A stretch of 64,000 nt of DNA from JAEKNW01 sp963677815 (lineage in GTDB: Bacteria; Cloacimonadota; Cloacimonadia; Cloacimonadales; JAFGVF01), in NCBI GenBank assembly GCA_963677815.1, contig OY782499.1, positions 1,426,001 through 1,490,000 on the forward strand, read 5' to 3'. Position 1 is the stretch's first letter; every line of letters starts with the position of its first letter. Below the pieces are notes generated by a model. The model searched no databases. It saw nothing but the letters and a program-made list of their open reading frames with translations, and had not been told where the DNA came from. This document shows, piece by piece, positions 52,757 through 60,474 of the stretch. Both the position numbers and the translations under genes were made by a program.

Positions 52757-53866
52757 ATGAAGAAATACTTATTACTTATTCTAAGCTTATCAACTTTACT
52801 ATCTTTGTCTGCCCAAAGAAAATTCCCTATTCCTATGATTGATGACTTACCTTTAAATTATGTTTGTTACAAAACTTCTCAAGAAGTAACTATTGATGGT
52901 AAATTGGATGATGATTCTTGGCTAGAAGCTGATTGGACTGAAGATTTTGTTGATATAGAAGGTTCTTTGAAAGCTAATCCTCCTTTTATAACAAAGGCCA
53001 AAATGTTGTGGGATGAAAATAACTTTTATATTGGAGCATATTTGGAAGAATCTGATCTCTGGGCTTCAATAACTAAAAGAGATGAAGTTATCTTCTGGGA
53101 TAATGATTTTGAAGTATTTATTGATCCTGATGGTGATAGTCATGACTATTATGAACTGGAACTTAATGCTTTTAATACCGTCTGGGATTTATTAGTTATT
53201 AAACCATATCGAGATAGGGGACAGGTAGCTTTTAATAGCTGGGATATTAAAGGCTTACAAACTGCTGTCCATCTTGAAGGAAGCCTAAATGACTCTTCTG
53301 ATAAAGATGAATATTGGTCTGTTGAAATTGCTATTCCTTGGCAATCTCTTGCTGAAGCTGCCCATAAAGAAACACCTCCGCTTGATAATGATATTTGGAA
53401 GGTTAATTTCTCTAGAGTTCATTGGCAATTAGAAAAAACTGACAGTGGCTACATAAAGAAGATAAATCCTGATACTGGCAGGCATTATCCTGAAATGAAT
53501 ATAGTTTGGTCTCCCCAAGGCCTTATTGCCATGCATTATCCTGAAATGTGGGGTAATGTCATGTTTAGCCACCAAGAAGTAGGTAAGGGTAAAGTAGATT
53601 TTATACCCGATGATTTACAAGCTGAAAAAAGCTATTTAAGACAAGTTTATTATCATCAAAAAGAGTATTTTCTCCAGAATGGAGTCTATGCTAGTGATTT
53701 ATCAATGTTAAAACTAAAAGAACCTAATTTCCCAGGCTATCAGAAGAAATTACAAGTATATACTTCTCCTAATACCTTTCATTTGATACTTAAGAGCAAG
53801 AATGATAAGGCAGACTTGCATATCTTCCAAGATGGTAGATTACTGGAGAAGATAGATTTTCATTAG
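52757..53866 (+). CDS. Secreted CBM9-like carbohydrate-binding protein
   Basis: This 369-aa protein has a signal peptide (MKKYLLLILSLSTLLSLSAQ) and a family 9-like binding domain: QEVTIDGKLDDDSWLEADWT, KMLWDENNFYIGAYLEESDL, FEVFIDPDGDSHDYYELELN and EIAIPWQSLAE. It has a small C-terminal tail and no catalytic domain. It starts 2 bases after the GH20-GH130 stop, so it belongs to the operon. It may hold or present glycan at the surface for the transporter. Confidence 0.85.
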   Translation: MKKYLLLILSLSTLLSLSAQRKFPIPMIDDLPLNYVCYKTSQEVTIDGKLDDDSWLEADWTEDFVDIEGSLKANPPFITKAKMLWDENNFYIGAYLEESDLWASITKRDEVIFWDNDFEVFIDPDGDSHDYYELELNAFNTVWDLLVIKPYRDRGQVAFNSWDIKGLQTAVHLEGSLNDSSDKDEYWSVEIAIPWQSLAEAAHKETPPLDNDIWKVNFSRVHWQLEKTDSGYIKKINPDTGRHYPEMNIVWSPQGLIAMHYPEMWGNVMFSHQEVGKGKVDFIPDDLQAEKSYLRQVYYHQKEYFLQNGVYASDLSMLKLKEPNFPGYQKKLQVYTSPNTFHLILKSKNDKADLHIFQDGRLLEKIDFH

Positions 53867-53944
53867 TTTTTTGTCGGACGGTGGAGCAGACTGTGTAAAA
53901 AGAAATAATCTATCCACGGATTTCACTAATTACACAAAAAAGAA

Positions 53945-54414
53945 GGCTCAAGTTCAAGTCTGGTGGAAAAAATTTAATAAAATATAAAATTTTATCATTA
54001 GTGTGTGATTATCCAAAGTATCCCTGAAAGGGATTAATAATTTAGCCTGGGGTAAGATCCTATAAGGATCGTCACCCCAGGAACAATATCCCAAAAAACG
54101 ACCTAACCCTGTAAGGGTTTAATATAATGGTAACTAATTATAATATTAAATCATTGGTATATATGTTTTTATTAAACCCTTACAGGATTAGGCTTTTTAT
54201 ATACATCATTACCCAGGGTTGCAATCCCTTCAGGATTTTACCCTGGGCTAAACTATTAATCCCCTTTAGGGATATAAGACCTATCCTTTCAGGATAATGT
54301 CTTATTCTGCTAAAATAATACTATCAATAGTAACTTATAATCCGTAAACTACTGTAATACAATATCTAGTGCAAAATAATGCAACATGATTTCCACCAGA
54401 CTTGAACTTGAGCC
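53945..54414. repeat. Copy 2 of the palindromic element, complete with 25-bp terminal inverted repeats
   Basis: The left end GGCTCAAGTTCAAGTCTGG (53945 onward) is the exact inverse of the right end (54390-54414) over 25 bp. Internally it matches 31655-32070 for about 416 bases. It has no ORF, so it is a MITE-like, non-autonomous element. Confidence 0.88.
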
Positions 54415-54620
54415 TAATCTTTTCCCCCACTTAATACAGTATCCCCCTCTAATATCAGATTAGCAATAAATCAATAATATTATATTTAAAAATATCTATC
54501 AATTCTTAAGAAAATTTAGCAAATCCCTAGAAAATAATCAAAAATAAAGATAATTATATTTTAAAAAATCGCTTTAATAAAGGGTATAACCAAAAAAGAA
54601 TAAATATTTATCGATTTGTC

Positions 54621-54656
54621 TTGACATAAAATATCGATATTCAAATATCGTAACTA
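54621..54656 (+). promoter_or_regulatory. Predicted kal promoter with overlapping operator palindromes
   Basis: TTGACA lies at 54621-54626. Directly downstream are two overlapping palindromes, AATATCGATATT and CGATATT-CA-AATATCG, in the position where a repressor would block transcription. The -10 is not clear-cut (AAATAT or TAACTA). Confidence 0.5.
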
Positions 54657-54682
54657 TAAGAAAGATAATTACGGAGGAAAAG

Positions 54683-55084
54683 ATGGAGACATGTGTAATC
54701 AGACTTAGAATGAGTCAGGCAGATGCCCATTATGGTGGTAATTTAGTTGATGGAGCTAAGATGTTGCAACTCTTTGGAGATGTGGCAACTGAGTTGTTGA
54801 TTCGCAATGATGGAGATGAAGGTCTCTTTGCGGGATATGATTCTACTCAATTTTTAGCACCGGTTTATGCAGGTGATTATATCGAGGCTTGTGGAAGAAT
54901 AGTTAATGTAGGAAATTCATCTAGAAGAATGGAATTTGAAGCTAGGAAGGTAATCGTTTCAAAGCCAGAGATTAGTGATTCAGCTGCAGAGATATTAGAT
55001 GAACCAATTGTAGTATGTAGGGCAGTTGGTACTTGTGTTGTTCCTAAAGAGAAACAAAGATTTAACAAAAAGAAATCTGCCTAG
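54683..55084 (+). CDS. kal: 3-aminobutyryl-CoA ammonia-lyase
   Basis: This 133-aa hotdog-fold protein matches the lysine-fermentation Kal family: VIRLRMSQADAHYGGNLVDG, GAKMLQLFGDVATELLIRND, GLFAGYDSTQFLAPVYAGDY and SSRRMEFEARKVIVSKPE. It turns 3-aminobutyryl-CoA into crotonyl-CoA and ammonia. Downstream crt and hbd are spaced 9 and 8 bases apart in one operon. GGAGG precedes the ATG. The earlier lysine steps (aminomutases, kdd, kce) are not in this window. Confidence 0.9.
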   Translation: METCVIRLRMSQADAHYGGNLVDGAKMLQLFGDVATELLIRNDGDEGLFAGYDSTQFLAPVYAGDYIEACGRIVNVGNSSRRMEFEARKVIVSKPEISDSAAEILDEPIVVCRAVGTCVVPKEKQRFNKKKSA

Positions 55085-55093
55085 AAGGTAAGC

Positions 55094-55858
55094 ATGGAAG
55101 AAGTTCTTTATACAAAGCAAGATCAAATAGGGATTGTTACTATAAATCGTCCTCAAGCTCTAAATGCTTTAAACTCTGAGATATTAGATGAGCTTAATCT
55201 TGTTCTTAATCAAGTTGAAGCAGATCAAGAATTAAGAGTTCTAATTATAAAGGGAAGTGGAAGAGCTTTTATTGCAGGAGCAGACATAAAAGAGATGCTA
55301 AACTATGATTCTTTGCAGGCAAGAGAATATGCCCAATTAGGATTAAAAACAATGCAGAGAATAGAGGATTTATCTATTCCTGTTATTGCTAGTGTTAATG
55401 GTTTTGCTCTTGGTGGAGGCTGTGAATTAGCTCTTGCTTGTGAAATAAGATATGCTTCAGAAGATGCTAAATTTGGTCAGCCTGAAGTTAGTTTAGGAAT
55501 TATACCTGGTTTTGGTGGAACTCAACGATTGAGTAGATTAGTAGGTATTTCTTATGCTAAAGAGTTAATCTATACAGGAAAGCTAATAAATGCTCAAGAA
55601 GCCTTAAGGATTGGCTTAGTTAATCAAGTTTTCAAAAATGAAGAATTAGAGTCCGAAACTTTGAAGTTAGCTGACTCTATTGCAAAACAATCTACTTCAG
55701 CTGTAAGATATGCTAAGATAGCTATTAATAAAGGTATAGATGCAGCTTTAGTAAACTCATTTGAATATGAGAAGAATCTATTTTCACTCTCTTTCTCTAC
55801 TGAAGACCAAAAAAAGGGTATGCAAGCTTTTGTAGAGAAAAAGAAAGCGAACTTTTAG
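55094..55858 (+). CDS. crt: Enoyl-CoA hydratase (crotonase)
   Basis: This 254-aa crotonase has an oxyanion-hole segment GRAFIAGADIKEM, NGFALGGGCELALACE with catalytic E111, and GQPEVSLGIIPGFGGTQRL with E131, so both acid-base glutamates are present. It hydrates crotonyl-CoA to 3-hydroxybutyryl-CoA or the reverse. It is the middle gene of kal-crt-hbd. Confidence 0.95.
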   Translation: MEEVLYTKQDQIGIVTINRPQALNALNSEILDELNLVLNQVEADQELRVLIIKGSGRAFIAGADIKEMLNYDSLQAREYAQLGLKTMQRIEDLSIPVIASVNGFALGGGCELALACEIRYASEDAKFGQPEVSLGIIPGFGGTQRLSRLVGISYAKELIYTGKLINAQEALRIGLVNQVFKNEELESETLKLADSIAKQSTSAVRYAKIAINKGIDAALVNSFEYEKNLFSLSFSTEDQKKGMQAFVEKKKANF

Positions 55859-55866
55859 GAGAAATT

Positions 55867-56721
55867 ATGAAAATAGGAATAATTGGTGCCGGAACAATGG
55901 GAGCAGGAATTGCTCAAGTAATAGCCATGCAAAATCACAATGTATTATTACAAGATATTAATGAAAATAGCTTAGCAAAAGCTAAAAAGATTATAGAAAA
56001 GAATTTAGATAGACTTATTGAAAAAGAGAAGATTGATGAAGTCAAGAAAGAGCAAGTGTTAAATCATATAGAAAGAACTTCAGAGCTAGAAGATTTTGCT
56101 CAAGTTGAACTTGTTATTGAAGCAGTAGCAGAGAAGATGGAAATAAAGAAAGAGATTTTTTCTAAACTTGATTCTATTTGCCCAGAAGATACAATCTTCA
56201 CTACTAATACTTCTTCATTATCAATCACTGAAATTGCATCTTCGACCCAAAGACCAGATAAAGTTATTGGTATGCATTTCTTTAATCCAGTACCAGTCAT
56301 GAAGCTAGTTGAGATTATTAAAGGTTTAGCCACTTCCAGCGAAACTGTTCAAAAAGTAAAAGACTTCACTATTGAGATAGAAAAACAAGCTGTAGAAGTT
56401 AATGAAATGCCTGGTTTTGTTGTGAATAGAGTTTTAATTCCTATGATAAATGAAGCAATTGGTATTTTAGCTGATGATGTAGCTTCAGTAGAAGATATTG
56501 ATAATGCAATGAAGTTAGGTGCTAATCACCCAATTGGACCTTTAGCTTTAGCAGATCTAATAGGAAATGATGTGAACCTAGCTATAATGGACACTCTTTA
56601 TGAAGAATTTGGAGACCCAAAATACAGACCACACCCACTACTAAAGAAGTATGTTAAAGCAGGCTTGTTAGGCAGAAAAAGTGGAAGAGGTTTTTACGAT
56701 TATAGCAAGAAAGCAAGTTAA
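55867..56721 (+). CDS. hbd: 3-hydroxybutyryl-CoA dehydrogenase
   Basis: This 284-aa protein has the NAD-binding GAGTMGAGIA (from residue 7) and catalytic H137 in IGMHFFNPVPVMKLVE. NTSSLSITEIAS and the C-terminal LGANHPIGPLALADLIGNDV are typical of the family. It interconverts 3-hydroxybutyryl-CoA and acetoacetyl-CoA with NAD(P). Its TAA stop is part of the TTAAA duplication that borders a 65-bp repeat element at 56723, so the element inserted at the very end of the gene. Confidence 0.95.
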   Translation: MKIGIIGAGTMGAGIAQVIAMQNHNVLLQDINENSLAKAKKIIEKNLDRLIEKEKIDEVKKEQVLNHIERTSELEDFAQVELVIEAVAEKMEIKKEIFSKLDSICPEDTIFTTNTSSLSITEIASSTQRPDKVIGMHFFNPVPVMKLVEIIKGLATSSETVQKVKDFTIEIEKQAVEVNEMPGFVVNRVLIPMINEAIGILADDVASVEDIDNAMKLGANHPIGPLALADLIGNDVNLAIMDTLYEEFGDPKYRPHPLLKKYVKAGLLGRKSGRGFYDYSKKAS

Positions 56722-56722
56722 A

Positions 56723-56787
56723 CCCAAATAATGTAATAGCTCTTTGAGAATAGCACTATTCTCTAAAGTTCTAGTGCACCATTTGAG
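56723..56787. repeat. TTAAA-flanked CCC...GGG-type element, 65-bp minimal copy
   Basis: It starts CCCAAATAATGTAATAGCTC and ends in an inverted copy (CCATTTGAG), with TTAAA on both sides (56718-56722, 56788-56792). Both ends are of the same terminal type and the interior is lost. It overlaps the hbd stop and sits between hbd and bcd. Confidence 0.85.
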
Positions 56788-56859
56788 TTAAACGCAAATA
56801 ATGGAAATTACCCTAATGATAAAGTTAATAATAATAGATAAGGACATGAGGTAAGAAAG

Positions 56860-57999
56860 ATGGATTTTAGTTTTGCTAAAGAATATGAAGTATGTCAAAG
56901 TATGTTCAGAGACTTTGCCCTAAATGAAGTTAAACCACTTGCTGAAGAGGTAGATGAAGAAGAAAGATTTCCTCTTGAAACAGTCAAGAAGATGGCTGAA
57001 TGTGGTATGATGGGAATACCAATTCCTAAAGAGTATGGTGGACAAGGTGCTGATACTTTGACTTATGTGATGGCAGTGGAAGAGTTATCAAAAGCCTGTG
57101 GAACAACAGGTGTAATCCTTTCAGCTCATACATCTCTTTGTGCAGTGCCAATCTTAGAATACGGAACAGAAGAACAGAAACAAAAGTACTTAGTTCCTCT
57201 AGCAAAAGGTGAAAAGATAGGAGCCTTTGCTTTAACTGAACCGAATGCAGGTACAGATGCAGGAGCTCAACAAACTATTGCTGAAGACTGCGGAGATTAC
57301 TATCTCTTGAATGGTAATAAAATATTCATTACAAATGCAGGTTATGCCGATGTATTTATTATAATGGCAATGACAGATAAAGCTGCTGGTACTCGTGGTA
57401 TTTCTGCTTTCATCCTAGAAAAGGGTATGCCAGGTTTCACAGTAGGAAAGCATGAAAAGAAAATGGGAATTAGAGGTTCTTCAACAAGTGAATTAATTTT
57501 TGAAGATGTGAAAGTTCCTAAAGAAAATCTATTAGGTAAATTAGGAAAAGGCTTTTCTCTAGCTATGAAGACTCTTGATGGTGGTAGAATTGGTATCGCT
57601 GCTCAAGCTCTTGGTTTATCGCAAGGAGCTTTAGATGAAACTCTTACTTATACTAAAGAAAGAAAGCAGTTTGGTCGTGCAATTTCTAAATTCCAAAATA
57701 CTCAATTTCAATTAGCTGATATGCATTGCAAAACTGAAGCCGCTCGTAATCTTGTATATAAGGCTGCTTGGAAGAAAGATCAGAAACAAGCCTATTCATT
57801 AGATGCTGCTATGGCAAAATTATTTGCTGCAGAAGTTGCTATGAAAGTTACTACTAAGGCAGTTCAACTTCATGGTGGATATGGATATACTCGTGAATAT
57901 AGTGTTGAAAGAATGATGCGTGATGCCAAAATAACAGAAATCTATGAAGGAACATCTGAAGTTCAAAAAATGGTAATTGCTGGTTCAATTCTAAGCTAA
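56860..57999 (+). CDS. bcd: Butyryl-CoA dehydrogenase (acyl-CoA dehydrogenase)
   Basis: This 379-aa flavoprotein has the FAD and substrate segments FALTEPNAGTDAG and KIFITNAGYADVFIIM. The catalytic glutamate is E363 in ITEIYEGTSE, with VQLHGGYGYTREY near the C-terminus. It reduces crotonyl-CoA to butyryl-CoA together with the EtfB and EtfA encoded directly downstream (12-bp gaps), which in anaerobes may be electron-bifurcating. A start at 56860 is supported by a weak upstream GAGG. Confidence 0.94.
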   Translation: MDFSFAKEYEVCQSMFRDFALNEVKPLAEEVDEEERFPLETVKKMAECGMMGIPIPKEYGGQGADTLTYVMAVEELSKACGTTGVILSAHTSLCAVPILEYGTEEQKQKYLVPLAKGEKIGAFALTEPNAGTDAGAQQTIAEDCGDYYLLNGNKIFITNAGYADVFIIMAMTDKAAGTRGISAFILEKGMPGFTVGKHEKKMGIRGSSTSELIFEDVKVPKENLLGKLGKGFSLAMKTLDGGRIGIAAQALGLSQGALDETLTYTKERKQFGRAISKFQNTQFQLADMHCKTEAARNLVYKAAWKKDQKQAYSLDAAMAKLFAAEVAMKVTTKAVQLHGGYGYTREYSVERMMRDAKITEIYEGTSEVQKMVIAGSILS

Positions 58000-58011
58000 G
58001 GGGGAAGGAAG

Positions 58012-58797
58012 ATGAAAATAGTAGTATGTATTAAACAGGTTCCTAACACTAACGAAATTAGGATTGACCCAATTAAAGGTACCTTGATTAGAGATGGTGT
58101 GGATTCTATAATGAATCCTGATGATAAAGCAGGTGTAGAAACAGCTTTGCAATTGAAAGATGAAAACCCTAATGCTTCTATTACTGTGTTAACTATGGGG
58201 CCAAACCAAGCAAAAGCTGTTCTTAGAGAAGCAATTGCAATGGGAGCAGATAATGCTATCCTGCTTACTGATAGAACTTTTGCAGGAGCAGATACCTGGG
58301 CAACTTCACTAACCATAGCTAATGCAATAAGAAAGATAGATTTTGATTTAATTATATGTGGTCGTCAAGCTATTGATGGCGATACTGCTCAAGTAGGACC
58401 TCAAATAGCTGAACATTTAAAAATACCTCATGTAAGTTATGTATCTGAAGTGAAAGCTCAAGATAATAGCCTAATCGTTAAGAGAGAATTTGAGGACTTT
58501 TATCAAAGGATTAAAGTTCCAACCCCTTGTCTGATTACTGCCTTATCAAGTATGAATAAACCTAGATATATGAGAGTTGGACGTATCTTTGATGCTTACA
58601 GAGATTTAGATATTAAAGAAATGGGACAAGTAGATATCAATATCGAACCTGAAGAACTAGGACTCAAAGGCTCACCAACGAAAGTTAGAAAAACAGAAAC
58701 TAAAAAAGCTAAAAAGAGTGGAGAAATTCTTGAACTGGATCCAAAAGAATCTGCTGAAAAGATTATTTCCCTTCTCGCTGAAAAATATATTATTTAA
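58012..58797 (+). CDS. etfB: Electron transfer flavoprotein beta subunit
   Basis: This 261-aa protein starts MKIVVCIKQVPNTNEIRIDP, with the ADP/FAD-binding GADNAILLTDRTFAGADTWA and ICGRQAIDGDTAQVGPQIAE. It lies between bcd and etfA with 12-bp gaps. With EtfA and Bcd it forms the crotonyl-CoA reducing complex. A GGGGGAAGGAAG site precedes the ATG. Confidence 0.95.
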   Translation: MKIVVCIKQVPNTNEIRIDPIKGTLIRDGVDSIMNPDDKAGVETALQLKDENPNASITVLTMGPNQAKAVLREAIAMGADNAILLTDRTFAGADTWATSLTIANAIRKIDFDLIICGRQAIDGDTAQVGPQIAEHLKIPHVSYVSEVKAQDNSLIVKREFEDFYQRIKVPTPCLITALSSMNKPRYMRVGRIFDAYRDLDIKEMGQVDINIEPEELGLKGSPTKVRKTETKKAKKSGEILELDPKESAEKIISLLAEKYII

Positions 58798-58809
58798 GGA
58801 GACTGAATC

Positions 58810-59820
58810 ATGACTAAAACAGAAAAGAAAGTAATGGTATTTGTGGAAACAAGAAATGATGTGATTCAGTCAGTTGGACTCGAACTTATAGGCAAAGCTT
58901 ATGACCTTGCTCAAGTTCAATCTGGTAAAGTTATTGCTGTTGCTCTAGGTGAAAATATATCAGAAAAACAGGCTAAAGAACTTATTGCTTATGGGGCAGA
59001 TGAAGTTATTATTGCTAACCATAAATTTCTTAAAGTGTATATGAATGAACCTTATACTCAAGTTCTTGCAAAGATAATGACTGATATGCAAGCTGAATCT
59101 GCTCTTTTTGGAGCTTCTACTATCGGTAGAGATTTAGCCCCTCGTGTTTCAGCTAGACTCCACACAGGACTAACAGCAGACTGTACAGGTTTAGAAATCG
59201 ACCAAGAAAGTGGCTTATTGTTGATGACTAGACCTGCTTTTGGTGGAAATCTCTTCGCTACTATTATTTGTCCTGACCACAAACCTCAAATGGCTTCAGT
59301 GAGACCTGGAGTTATGCAGAAAAGACAAAAAGACCAAACTAGACAAGGTGAAATTCACTTTATTGATGTGGAAATTGAAGATTCTGCTCTAACTTATGAA
59401 GTTCTAGAAGAGGTAGCAATTGTTAAGACTAAGAAGAATATTGAAGACGCAAATATTTTAGTTTCTGCTGGACGTGGACTTGGTAACGCTCAAAATCTAA
59501 ACAAGTTACATGACTTTGCAAATAATCTAGGGGCAGCGATTTCTGGTTCAAGAGCTATTGTTGATGCTGGTTGGATTGACCATTCACAGCAGGTAGGGCA
59601 GACTGGTAAAACAGTTAGACCAGAAGTATATTTTGCTCTGGGTATTTCAGGTGCCATTCAACACATTGCCGGTATGGAAGAATCTGAACTAATTATTGCT
59701 ATCAATAAAAACCCTGAAGCTCCTATCTTTGATGTTGCTGATTTAGGCCTGGTTGGTGATGTTAATCAAATTATTCCTGAAGTTGTTAAAGCTCTGAATA
59801 ACTTGAAAGCTACTAAGTAA
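58810..59820 (+). CDS. etfA: Electron transfer flavoprotein alpha subunit
   Basis: This 336-aa protein has an N-terminal domain (VMVFVETRNDVIQSVGLELI) and the FAD-binding C-terminal domain: VSAGRGLGNAQNLNKL, ISGSRAIVDAGWIDHSQQVG, QTGKTVRPEVYFALGISGAI, IIAINKNPEAPIFDVADLGL. It ends the bcd-etfB-etfA operon; a terminator follows at 59873. It partners EtfB and Bcd in crotonyl-CoA reduction. Confidence 0.95.
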   Translation: MTKTEKKVMVFVETRNDVIQSVGLELIGKAYDLAQVQSGKVIAVALGENISEKQAKELIAYGADEVIIANHKFLKVYMNEPYTQVLAKIMTDMQAESALFGASTIGRDLAPRVSARLHTGLTADCTGLEIDQESGLLLMTRPAFGGNLFATIICPDHKPQMASVRPGVMQKRQKDQTRQGEIHFIDVEIEDSALTYEVLEEVAIVKTKKNIEDANILVSAGRGLGNAQNLNKLHDFANNLGAAISGSRAIVDAGWIDHSQQVGQTGKTVRPEVYFALGISGAIQHIAGMEESELIIAINKNPEAPIFDVADLGLVGDVNQIIPEVVKALNNLKATK

Positions 59821-59872
59821 ATCCTTTCCAAATCACCAGTGGAACATGGCCTGATAACATCCTTGTTACCAG

Positions 59873-59900
59873 CAGGAAAACTGGATTTCCTGAATTTTTT
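59873..59900 (+). terminator. Rho-independent terminator of the bcd-etfBA operon
   Basis: Stem CAGGAAA/TTTCCTG with a 6-base loop is followed by AATTTTTT, ending 80 bases after the etfA stop. Confidence 0.8.
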
Positions 59901-60167
59901 ACTGGAAAATGATTTACACAGGTGGAAGAGAAAAACTTCTATATAAATTGATCCTGATACATATAACATATAACCCATGGGGAAGTTCATATTATTTGAA
60001 TTTCCCTATTTTTTTGGATCTCTCTCAAGTGGAGTGGGTCCTAGAAAAAATTTACTCTTTTTGCAGCTACAAAGATATCGCTCCTCTGGAGCTATGAGGT
60101 TTTTAAACTTCTTCATTTATTATTATATTTAGCTCCTACTCTACTTAAATCTTGGAGTTTTTCCTAG

Positions 60168-60227
60168 TCTTGATTGTTACTATCTCTATGGTTTATTGGA
60201 AACTATTTGGGATAGTAACAATCAAGA
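60168..60227. repeat. GATTGTTACT palindrome, copy 2
   Basis: A perfect 17-bp stem TCTTGATTGTTACTATC with its inverse surrounds a 26-base loop containing ATGGTTTATT. The loop matches, in inverse orientation, the loop of the copy at 41787. Confidence 0.8.
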
Positions 60228-60474
60228 GACTATCTAATGCATAAAAAATCTCGATAATATAAGAATATGCAGTCAAAAAAAACTCAAGAGTAGCCTCATT
60301 TTTATTGTAGCACCCCCTACTTTACCCCCAACAAAGGGGATTATTATTCCTGATTACTTACATATCTACAGAGTAGCAGAAACTTTTTAGAATAAAAATA
60401 TTAACATAAACAAAATTTCTTGACTGAAAAATTAGAATGATTATAATTTACTCTTAAACATATTTATGGAGAAG

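Larger units (their letters stand above)
53867..54682. other. Intergenic region holding a repeat element and the kal promoter
   Basis: This 816-bp gap is mostly a 470-bp palindromic element (53945-54414), followed by the AT-rich leader of kal with its predicted promoter and operator. No gene was seen. Confidence 0.75.
59821..60474. other. Intergenic region without a gene
   Basis: About 654 bp. It contains the etfA terminator (59873-59900), a second copy of the GATTGTTACT hairpin (60168-60227) and a degenerate CCCCCTACTTTACCCCC stretch near 60306. The leader of the lipoprotein follows. ORFs here are short, have no ribosome site and look spurious. Confidence 0.7.

Noticed and set aside
59766..60097. 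Short ORFs after etfA
   Set aside because: They overlap etfA or its terminator and the following hairpin. No ribosome site or composition bias supports them.
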